Shown: positions 6,861 through 11,556 of the stretch, piece after piece
Layout: every line of letters starts with the position of its first letter
Position numbering within the stretch: the stretch's first letter is position 1
Assembly (NCBI GenBank): GCA_023428085.1
Contig: JAEYZK010000378.1
Coordinates: forward strand, 1 to 11,556
From: Pseudomonadota bacterium
GTDB taxonomy: Bacteria; Myxococcota; Myxococcia; Myxococcales; Anaeromyxobacteraceae
Length of the DNA: 11,556 nt
Reading direction: 5' to 3'
Position numbers and translations under genes: made by a program
Notes under the pieces: generated by a model
Databases searched by the model: none
Told to the model about the DNA's origin: nothing
Seen by the model: only the letters and a program-made list of their open reading frames with translations

Positions 6861-7502
6861 GTGCTCCTCTACATGCATGGCTTCGGGTCCGGGCCTCGCT
6901 CGGCCAAGGCCCGCCACCTCGCCGCCCGCTTCGCCGCCGCCGGCGCCCACCTCGAGGTCGCGGACCTCACCCCCGGTGACGACGGCTTCGAGCGATCGTC
7001 GCCCTCGAGCATGCTCGGCGTGGCCGAGCGGATCCTGTCGTCGGCCCCGCCGCCGCACGGGATCGTCGGCAGCTCGCTGGGCGGGTACCTCGCCGCGGTC
7101 GCCGCCGCGCGGAACCCCGGCATCGCCCGGCTCGTCCTGCTCGCGCCGGCGTTCCGGCTGTTCGAGCGCTGGGACCGGAAGCTCTCGGAGGCCGAGCGCG
7201 ACGCGTGGCGCGACCGCGGGCGCGAGGTGTTCCACTTCGACGCGGGACGGAACCGCCGGCTCGGCTGGCAGTTCCACGAGGACGCCCGCGGCTACCCGCC
7301 CTTCCCGGCGGTGAACGTCCCCACGCTCTGCATCGCCGGCCGCCGGGACGAGACCGTGCCGCTCGAGGACGTCGCCGCGTTCGTCGCGCGCACGCCCTCG
7401 GCGCGGCTCGTGGAGCTCGACGAGGGACACGGCCTCGAGGGCTCGTACGACCGGGTGTTCGAGGAGGCGTGGGCGTTCCTGGGGCCGCTCCTGCACCCCT
7501 GA
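6861..7502 (+). CDS. YqiA-like alpha/beta-fold serine hydrolase
   Basis: A 213-residue cytoplasmic alpha/beta hydrolase of the small YqiA/UPF0227-like esterase type. It opens directly with the first core strand and oxyanion motif LLYMHGFGSG (2-11). It has the nucleophile elbow GSSLGG (70-75, Ser72), the acid Asp163 in RRDETVP, and the base His190 in DEGHG. The triad is therefore complete, and thioester or carboxyl ester cleavage is likely, but the substrate is unknown. The GTG at 6861 is preferred because the in-frame ATG at 6873 would remove the first strand. No Shine-Dalgarno sequence is seen. The protein is compact, with only a modest insertion (about 100-145) as lid. The closeness of the preceding small gene may only reflect dense packing. 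Confidence 0.85.
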   Translation: MLLYMHGFGSGPRSAKARHLAARFAAAGAHLEVADLTPGDDGFERSSPSSMLGVAERILSSAPPPHGIVGSSLGGYLAAVAAARNPGIARLVLLAPAFRLFERWDRKLSEAERDAWRDRGREVFHFDAGRNRRLGWQFHEDARGYPPFPAVNVPTLCIAGRRDETVPLEDVAAFVARTPSARLVELDEGHGLEGSYDRVFEEAWAFLGPLLHP

Positions 7503-7540
7503 CGCGGGGAAAAACGTTACAGGCTGCGGCGCTGTTTCCG

Positions 7541-7569
7541 TTTCGCGGCCCCGGCGACTTGTCTACACT
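7541..7569 (+). promoter_or_regulatory. Candidate promoter of the SDR gene
   Basis: TACACT (7564-7569, 4 of 6 to TATAAT) has a weak -35, TTTCGC (7541-7546), 17 nt upstream. Transcription would begin near 7576, giving a leader of about 46 nt that contains a 10-bp inverted repeat and the ribosome site AAGGAG (7606-7611). Confidence 0.35.
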
Positions 7570-7578
7570 CGCCGCTTT

Positions 7579-7600
7579 GGCGCGGCCGACCGGCCGCGCC
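7579..7600. promoter_or_regulatory. 10-bp perfect inverted repeat in the SDR leader
   Basis: GGCGCGGCCG and CGGCCGCGCC are separated by AC. The dyad starts a few bases downstream of the predicted transcription start and ends 5 nt before the ribosome site. It could be an operator for a dimeric repressor or a stable 5' hairpin with a GACC loop. It has no T tract, so it is not a terminator. Confidence 0.4.
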
Positions 7601-7621
7601 GCACGAAGGAGAGCCACCCGC

Positions 7622-8329
7622 ATGGCCGTGGACATCCGTGGGAAGTGGGCGCTCGTCACCGGGGCGGCGCGCGGGGTAGGGAAGCAGGTCGCGACGGGCC
7701 TCGCGCAGCGCGGCTGCAACCTCGTGCTGCACAGCCGCGAGCGCTCGCACACCGCCGATCTCGAGCAGGACCTCCTGAAGCACGGCGTCAAGGTGGCGTC
7801 GGTCGCCGCCGAGCTCTCGAAGGCCGACCAGGTCGATCACATGGTGGACGCGGCGATGTCCGCGAGCGGCGGCCTCGACATCTTCTACAGCAACGCGGCG
7901 GTCATGACCCGCTACCGGCAGGACTGGCTCGTCACGCCGCCCGAGGACTACCGGACGAGCTTCGAGGTGAACGTGATCGCGCCCATCCAGATCACGTACC
8001 GCGTCCTGCCGCGCATGAAGCAGCAGCGCTGGGGGCGGATCGTGCACGTGACCTCCGGCATCCGCGATCAGCCGGAGCTCATGGCCTACGCCGCCTCGAA
8101 GGCCGCGCTCGACAAGTTCGTTCGGGACACCGTCCCGCAGCTCCGGGGCACCGGCGTCCTCATGAACCTCCTCGACCCGGGCTGGCTGCGGACCGACCTC
8201 GGCGGCCCGAACGCGCCCAACGCGGTCGAGTCGGTCCTCCCCGGCGCGCTCGCGCCGGTGCTCGTGGACGGCGAGGTGCACGGCGTCTTCTTCGCGGCGC
8301 AGGACCTCGCGGGGAAGAGCCTGACGTGA
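7622..8329 (+). CDS. Short-chain dehydrogenase/reductase (SDR)
   Basis: A 235-residue classical SDR oxidoreductase, cytoplasmic and NAD(P)-dependent. The Rossmann fold begins at GKWALVTGAARGVG (7-20) with the TGxxxGxG cofactor motif. The usual NNAG is varied to SNAA (90-93). The catalytic tetrad is complete: N117 in EVNVIAP, S145 in VTSG, Y156 and K160 in YAASK. PGWLRTD (187-192) is the normal post-catalytic loop. Arg38 in LHSRER after the second strand suggests, but does not prove, NADP preference. The ATG at 7622 has AAGGAG 10 nt upstream. The stop overlaps the start of the next gene by 4 bp, so the two are translationally coupled. The substrate cannot be predicted; a 3-oxoacyl reductase-like role is one of many possibilities. 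Confidence 0.92.
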   Translation: MAVDIRGKWALVTGAARGVGKQVATGLAQRGCNLVLHSRERSHTADLEQDLLKHGVKVASVAAELSKADQVDHMVDAAMSASGGLDIFYSNAAVMTRYRQDWLVTPPEDYRTSFEVNVIAPIQITYRVLPRMKQQRWGRIVHVTSGIRDQPELMAYAASKAALDKFVRDTVPQLRGTGVLMNLLDPGWLRTDLGGPNAPNAVESVLPGALAPVLVDGEVHGVFFAAQDLAGKSLT

Positions 8330-8805
8330 GCGGGGGGCTCCCCACGCTGGGCCCCCGCGGCGAGGGGTGGGTGGCAGGGCAGGTCGTGATCTTCGGGCTC
8401 GCGGTCGCCGCCGGGCTCCTCGGCCCGGCGTGGTCTCCTGGGTCCGGCGGCTGGAGGACGGCCGCCGCGCTCGCGGCCGGGCTCCCCGGGCTCGCGCTCG
8501 CCGCTGGCGCAGGCCTCCGGCTCGGGCGGCAGCTCACGCCGCTCCCGGCCCCCGTGCCGGGCGGCCAGCTCCGCGACCGCGGCGTCTACGCGCTCTGCCG
8601 CCACCCGATGTACGGCGGCGTCCTGCTCCTCGCCGTCGCCTGGGCGTTCGCCTCCGCGCCGCTCGCCTTCGGGCCGGTGGCGCTGGCCGCCGTCTTCCTC
8701 GACGCGAAGCGGCGCGTCGAGGAGCGCTGGCTCGCGGCGCGGCACCCCGGCTACGAGGAGTACCGGCGGCGGGTGCGCTGGCGGCTCGTGCCGTACGTCT
8801 GGTGA
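8326..8805 (+). CDS. Isoprenylcysteine carboxyl methyltransferase-like membrane protein
   Basis: A 159-residue integral membrane protein of the ICMT/phospholipid N-methyltransferase fold. Hydrophobic segments lie at about 15-36, 43-64 and 97-125. The family's cofactor-binding signature is in the C-terminal half: YALCRHPMYGG (88-98), then DAKRRVEERWL (126-136) with the paired Glu, and HPGYEEYRRRV (140-150). It probably uses S-adenosylmethionine to methylate a lipophilic acceptor; bacterial members rarely have known substrates. The GTG at 8326 overlaps the SDR stop (GTGA), typical of coupled genes, and there is no other ribosome site. It ends 10 bp from the convergent repeat lipoprotein gene. 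Confidence 0.85.
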   Translation: MSGGLPTLGPRGEGWVAGQVVIFGLAVAAGLLGPAWSPGSGGWRTAAALAAGLPGLALAAGAGLRLGRQLTPLPAPVPGGQLRDRGVYALCRHPMYGGVLLLAVAWAFASAPLAFGPVALAAVFLDAKRRVEERWLAARHPGYEEYRRRVRWRLVPYVW

Positions 8806-8815
8806 AGCGCCCCGC

Positions 8816-10597
8816 TCACGGAAGCGCGTCGGCGAGCTCGTCCTCTGCCGCCGCGCGCACCAGCGGATCTGCGTCGTTCGGATCCCAGCCCCACGGGACG
8901 TACCCTGCGGGCAGCTCCTCGCCGAGGCAGGGGATGACCCGCGGCGGCGCGCCGACGCCGTCGCCGTCGCGGTCCGGATAGAGGACCACCCAGCGCCACA
9001 GGTCTGCGTCCCGATCGTCACAGTCGTTGCCGCTCGCCACGGCCACGTAGGGCGCGGGGAGCACCGCGCCCGTGCACACCGTCCCGGCCGTCCGCGTGGT
9101 CACGCCATCCCCGTCCTCGTCCAGGCCCGCGTACGGGAGCGACTGCCAGCGCGACGCGTCCCGATCATCGCAGTCGTTACCGCTCACCGTGGACACGTAG
9201 GGCGCCGGGAGCGTCGCGCCCGAGCACACGGAGCCGCTGGTCCGGGTGGTCACGCGGTCCGTGTCCTCGTCGAGCCCCGCGTAGGAGCGCATCACCCACC
9301 GTGCGGCGTCGCCCGGCGCGCAGTCGCTCCCCGTCGCGACCTGCCCGGCGGGCAGCGCTCCGGCGGTGCAGCTCGAGAGCGCGGACCCGGCCCCCACCCC
9401 GTCGCCGTCCTCGTCGAGGTAGCCGACCACCGCGCGCGAGACGACCGGGTCCGTGTCATCGCAGTCCAGGTACGACGGCGAGGCGGTCGAATAGCCGGCG
9501 GGCGTCGTGTCCCCGAGGCACACGGAGCCGGGCGCGTGGACCGGCGCGCCGTCGCCATCGGCGTCGCGGTACGTGTACGCGAACGACCGCCACAGCGCCG
9601 GATCGTCGACGGCGCAGTCTCCGCCGGAGGACACCCACCCCGCGGGCAGCGTGAGGCCCGAGCAGACGGGCTCTGACGACCCCCCGCCGACGCCGTCGCC
9701 GTCCGGATCGGCGTACCCCCCGAGCCGCCGCCAGACGTCCGCGCGCGCGTCGTCGCAGTCCTCGCCGCTGGGCTGAAACGCGTATCCCGTCGGCAGCGCG
9801 CTGCCCGCGCAGACGTTCCCCATGTCGCTGAAGACCGTGGCCCCATCGCCGTCGACGTCCCGGTAGTAGTAGGACAGGAGCTGGTACCTCGTGAGGTCCT
9901 CGGGGGCGCAGTCGCCGCCCTGTCCCGACCACCCATCGGGCTGACCGCCGCCGGTGCAGTGATCGGCCGGCGCTCCCGCGCCGCGGCCGTCGCCGTCGGC
10001 GTCCTGGTAGCCGGCGACGAGGACCCAGGCGTTGCGATCGGCGTCATCGCAGTCCGAGCCCCAGGGCTGGAGGCTGTAGCCCACCGGGAGCACGTACCCC
10101 GCGCAGACGAGCCCCGCCTCCGGCGCGGTCCGCCCGTCGCCGTCCGCGTCGCGATCGGAGTAGGCGAGCTCCCGCCACCGCGCGATGTCGTCCGGCGCGC
10201 AGTCTCCGCCCGTGGACACCCATCCGTACGGCACGCCGTACCCGTGGCATACCGTCGTGAGCGGGCCGGCGCCGACCGCGTCGCCGTCGGCGTCGGCGTA
10301 CAGCTCCAGGGCCTGCCACGCGAGGGAGTCGCCGTCGTCGCAGTCGCCCCCGTCCGCCGCGTAGCCGTACGGCACCGCGTCGCCGGCGCACACGTCCACG
10401 AGCGGACCCGCGCCGTGCCCGTCGCGGTCGGCGTCGGCGTACACCGGCGCGAGCTGCCAGGCGTTCGCGTTCCCGTCGTCGCAGTCCACGTCGTCCGTCA
10501 GGCCGTCGCCGTCGCGATCCCGCGGGCCGCTCGACGGCGGATCGCAGGCGAGCGCGGCGAGCGCGAGGCCGAGGAGCCCCCAGCGCCAGGCGTTCAT
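8816..10597 (-). CDS. Repeat lipoprotein with DxDGDG metal-binding/Cys modules (MopE-like motif)
   Basis: A 593-residue secreted lipoprotein. A signal peptide (1-17, WRWGLLGLALAALA) leads to Cys18, with Asp19 at +2. The rest is a tandem array of acidic modules of about 47-51 residues, consensus Y-x-D-x-DGDG-x-G-x(6)-VC-x-G-x-x-LP-x-GY-x(5)-DCDD-x-D-x-x-W. The DxDxDG loops are the kind that bind calcium, and the pattern fits the 'putative metal-binding motif' of MopE-type surface proteins and resembles thrombospondin type-3 repeats. Besides Cys18 there are 22 Cys in regular pairs. Loops in some modules are altered, e.g. DADGDAVG (103-109) and DEDTDR (443-448). It follows the 118-residue exported gene by 15 bp without its own ribosome site, so coupling is likely. 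No enzyme domain is present; a structural, adhesive or metal-binding surface role is inferred. Confidence 0.85.
   Translation of the reverse strand: MNAWRWGLLGLALAALACDPPSSGPRDRDGDGLTDDVDCDDGNANAWQLAPVYADADRDGHGAGPLVDVCAGDAVPYGYAADGGDCDDGDSLAWQALELYADADGDAVGAGPLTTVCHGYGVPYGWVSTGGDCAPDDIARWRELAYSDRDADGDGRTAPEAGLVCAGYVLPVGYSLQPWGSDCDDADRNAWVLVAGYQDADGDGRGAGAPADHCTGGGQPDGWSGQGGDCAPEDLTRYQLLSYYYRDVDGDGATVFSDMGNVCAGSALPTGYAFQPSGEDCDDARADVWRRLGGYADPDGDGVGGGSSEPVCSGLTLPAGWVSSGGDCAVDDPALWRSFAYTYRDADGDGAPVHAPGSVCLGDTTPAGYSTASPSYLDCDDTDPVVSRAVVGYLDEDGDGVGAGSALSSCTAGALPAGQVATGSDCAPGDAARWVMRSYAGLDEDTDRVTTRTSGSVCSGATLPAPYVSTVSGNDCDDRDASRWQSLPYAGLDEDGDGVTTRTAGTVCTGAVLPAPYVAVASGNDCDDRDADLWRWVVLYPDRDGDGVGAPPRVIPCLGEELPAGYVPWGWDPNDADPLVRAAAEDELADALP
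8879..10486 (-). repeat. Array of 11 coding modules
   Basis: Cys positions in the protein are 39/70, 86/117, 133/165, 183/214, 230/263, 281/312, 328/360, 379/410, 426/458, 476/508 and 526/557. The within-pair distance is 31-33 throughout. The distance between pairs alternates mostly 16 and 18. The array starts with a DCDD Cys and ends with a VC-type Cys, so the complete unit is best read as DC...VC. The final module ends in WDPNDADP with no further Cys, acting as a cap. Confidence 0.8.
9006..9305 (-). repeat. Tandem 150-bp duplication (two adjacent modules)
   Basis: 9006-9155 and 9156-9305 are direct repeats at a period of 150 bp, roughly 80% identical by eye over the first 130 bp. They encode the two most alike modules, sharing YAGLDED, VTTRT, LPAPYV and SGNDCDDRDA. 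This is the youngest visible duplication in the array. Confidence 0.7.
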
Positions 10598-10612
10598 GAT
10601 CGGCGCCGGGCG

Positions 10613-10969
10613 CTACGGGTTGGCCAGCGAGAGCCGGCAGAACGCGCTCGAGGTGCTCGCATACCCGGAGATCGTCCCGCCCCGCGTCCAGACCTCGAGC
10701 TTGTACATGCCCGGCTTCCCCATGAGGAGGAGCGCTGCGCGCTCGCAGGAGTCGATCCCCTGTGCGTACGTGCTGCTGAACGCGACCGGCGTCGCAGCCG
10801 ACCCGCCCTCGAGCACGCCGCCGAGGACGACCACCCCGCTGTTGACCCGCTGCACCGAGTCGATCGTCACGAAGACGTGGGTCGGGGCGGTGGTCGTGGT
10901 CTGTGCGCGGGCGGACGCCGCCGCGCCGAGCAGGCCGAGGACGAACGCGATGCTCAGGAACCGCTTCAT
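10613..10969 (-). CDS. Small exported protein of unknown function
   Basis: A 118-residue precursor with a clear Sec signal peptide: MKR, a hydrophobic core (4-18), and A20-R21-A22 before Gln23 for signal peptidase I. The mature part of about 96 residues is beta-rich (THVFVTIDSVQRV, GVVVLGG, YKLEVWT) and has two Cys (in DSCERA and SAFCRLS), probably one disulfide. The ATG at 10969 is preferred over an upstream in-frame start because GGGGAGA lies 3 nt before it and the signal peptide begins there. It is 15 bp upstream of the repeat lipoprotein in the same direction, so both are probably secreted from one mRNA and may work together. The family is not recognised. Confidence 0.8.
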   Translation of the reverse strand: MKRFLSIAFVLGLLGAAASARAQTTTTAPTHVFVTIDSVQRVNSGVVVLGGVLEGGSAATPVAFSSTYAQGIDSCERAALLLMGKPGMYKLEVWTRGGTISGYASTSSAFCRLSLANP

Positions 10970-11020
10970 GTCTCTCCCCCTGATCCGGAGCGCTCCAGGC
11001 CCCGTCCGATGCGGATGAAG

Positions 11021-11058
11021 CATCCTGCCACGGCGCACGCGCTCCGTGTGGAAGGATG
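11021..11058. promoter_or_regulatory. Imperfect inverted repeat upstream of the secreted pair
   Basis: CATCCTGCCACGG (11021-11033) faces CCGTGTGGAAGGATG (11044-11058) across a 10-nt loop. The outer CATCCT/AGGATG and inner CACGG/CCGTG arms pair perfectly, with a small bulge between. It lies 52-89 bp upstream of the leftward start. It could be a leader hairpin or a regulator-binding site. Confidence 0.35.
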
Positions 11059-11146
11059 TGGAACAAGCGAAGGCGAGGCGAGGGCGCTCCGGAAGACCGC
11101 CGCGAACACACGGGTCTACCGCGCTGCCCCCGTCTCCCTCCCCTGG

Positions 11147-11152
11147 TACATT
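11147..11152 (+). promoter_or_regulatory. Candidate -10 of priA, leaderless
   Basis: TACATT, then 7 nt (CCGCCCC), then the GTG start. There is no ribosome-binding site. A 3-of-6 -35 match, CTGCCC, lies 17 nt upstream (11124-11129). Confidence 0.35.
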
Positions 11153-11159
11153 CCGCCCC

Positions 11160-11556
11160 GTGCTCGTCCAGGTCGCCGTCGCCGCCGCGGTCCGCGGAAC
11201 GTTCACCTACCGCGTCCCGCCGGCGCTCGAGGCCCAGGTCACCCTCGGCCAGCGCGTGGCGGTGCCCTTCGGCCGGAGCCGCCGGGCGACCGGGTACGTG
11301 ATCGGGTTCGCCGAGGCGGCGCCGGCCGGCTTCGAGCTCCGCGACGTGCTCGAGGTGCTCGACGCCTTCCCGCCGTTCACGCCGAAGCTGGTCGAGCTCC
11401 TCCGCTGGGCGGAGGAGTACTACCTCGTGCCGCCGGGCGAGCTGCTGCGTGCCGCGCTCCCGCCCGGCCTCAACACGCGCAAGGGCGACGCCGGCCCCGC
11501 CCGGCGCGGGGTCGAGTTCGCCGCGCCGGCCGACGGCGCGGGCGCGGCGCTCCCCT
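11160..11556 (+). CDS. priA: Primosomal protein N' (PriA helicase), N-terminal part (runs off right edge)
   Basis: PriA recognises abandoned replication forks and reloads the replicative helicase. The 132 visible residues match its N-terminal DNA 3'-end-binding domain: VQVAVAAAVRGTFTYRVP (3-20), GQRVAVPFGRSRRATGYV (30-47), the VLEVLD strand (64-69), and LLRWAEEYYLVPPGELLRAALPPG (about 80-103). The frame is open to the window end. The helicase domain and zinc-binding region must lie beyond. The GTG at 11160 is chosen because it precedes the first conserved strand directly and no start further upstream fits the family. There is no Shine-Dalgarno sequence; TACATT 7 nt upstream suggests leaderless expression. 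Confidence 0.88.
   Translation, partial: MLVQVAVAAAVRGTFTYRVPPALEAQVTLGQRVAVPFGRSRRATGYVIGFAEAAPAGFELRDVLEVLDAFPPFTPKLVELLRWAEEYYLVPPGELLRAALPPGLNTRKGDAGPARRGVEFAAPADGAGAALP

Larger units (their letters stand above)
10970..11159. other. Divergent intergenic region, secreted-pair operon and priA
   Basis: 190 bp between divergent genes. It holds the ribosome site of the leftward gene at its left end, a long imperfect inverted repeat (11021-11058) and a priA -10-like hexamer at its right end. No convincing promoter for the leftward unit was found. A TGGCA at the complement of 11027-11031 does not have the spaced GC of a sigma-54 site. Confidence 0.4.

Noticed and set aside
7205..8329. Extended start for the SDR gene
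   Set aside because: The extension is an off-frame reading of the hydrolase gene; the Rossmann fold and a good ribosome site begin at 7622.
8816..10597. CRISPR array or non-coding satellite
   Set aside because: The repeats are diverged, about 141-153 bp, continuous without spacers and kept in one reading frame.
11020..11035. Sigma-54 promoter for the secreted pair
   Set aside because: A TGGCA is present leftward but the required GC at the right spacing is missing.
10613..11206. Extended start for the 118-residue exported protein
   Set aside because: The longer form would bury a clean signal peptide 80 residues in; the ribosome site supports 10969.
1..11556. A single repair island of recN, rarA and priA
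   Set aside because: The genes are on different strands, separated by unrelated genes, and each is a widespread core gene; nothing ties them into a unit.

Overview
The window is very GC-rich, uses GC-ending codons almost everywhere, and carries long antisense shadow frames. Its gene set looks like the core chromosome of a Gram-negative delta-proteobacterium (Myxococcota, most like Anaeromyxobacter). That assignment is inference from composition and gene content; no marker gene settles it. Thirteen protein genes are supported, two of them cut by the window edges. I see no RNA genes, insertion sequences, prophage or CRISPR.

Layout. Positions 1-4932 read leftward in the order nadK, recN, a PP2C-type protein phosphatase, a membrane-anchored M23 murein peptidase, and the start of a lipoprotein. 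nadK next to recN is a common bacterial pair. The phosphatase and the peptidase each have their own promoter-like sequence, so this is not one simple operon. From 5017 rightward come rarA (replication-fork AAA+ ATPase), a 93-residue orphan, a YqiA-like serine hydrolase, a short-chain dehydrogenase/reductase, and an overlapping isoprenylcysteine-methyltransferase-like membrane protein. Converging on these from 10969 down to 8816 is a leftward two-gene secretion unit: a 118-residue exported protein and a 593-residue lipoprotein made of acidic Cys-containing repeats. At 11160 the N-terminal part of priA begins rightward and runs off the edge.

Functional picture. Genome maintenance is prominent: recN repairs double-strand breaks, rarA acts at stalled forks, and priA restarts replication. 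They are not adjacent enough to form one system. Cell-envelope functions (peptidase, lipoproteins, methyltransferase-like protein) make up most of the rest.

Most interesting signals. (1) Five genes lacking a convincing Shine-Dalgarno sequence have a TANNNT -10-like hexamer exactly 6 or 7 nt before the start codon, which suggests leaderless mRNAs. (2) A dyad resembling a myxobacterial LexA box precedes recN. (3) RecN has an insertion of about 20 residues whose DNA resembles a widespread palindromic repeat. (4) The repeat lipoprotein has 22 Cys in 11 pairs at near-constant spacing, two alternating module types and a recent 150-bp tandem duplication. No clearly new multi-gene system is visible.
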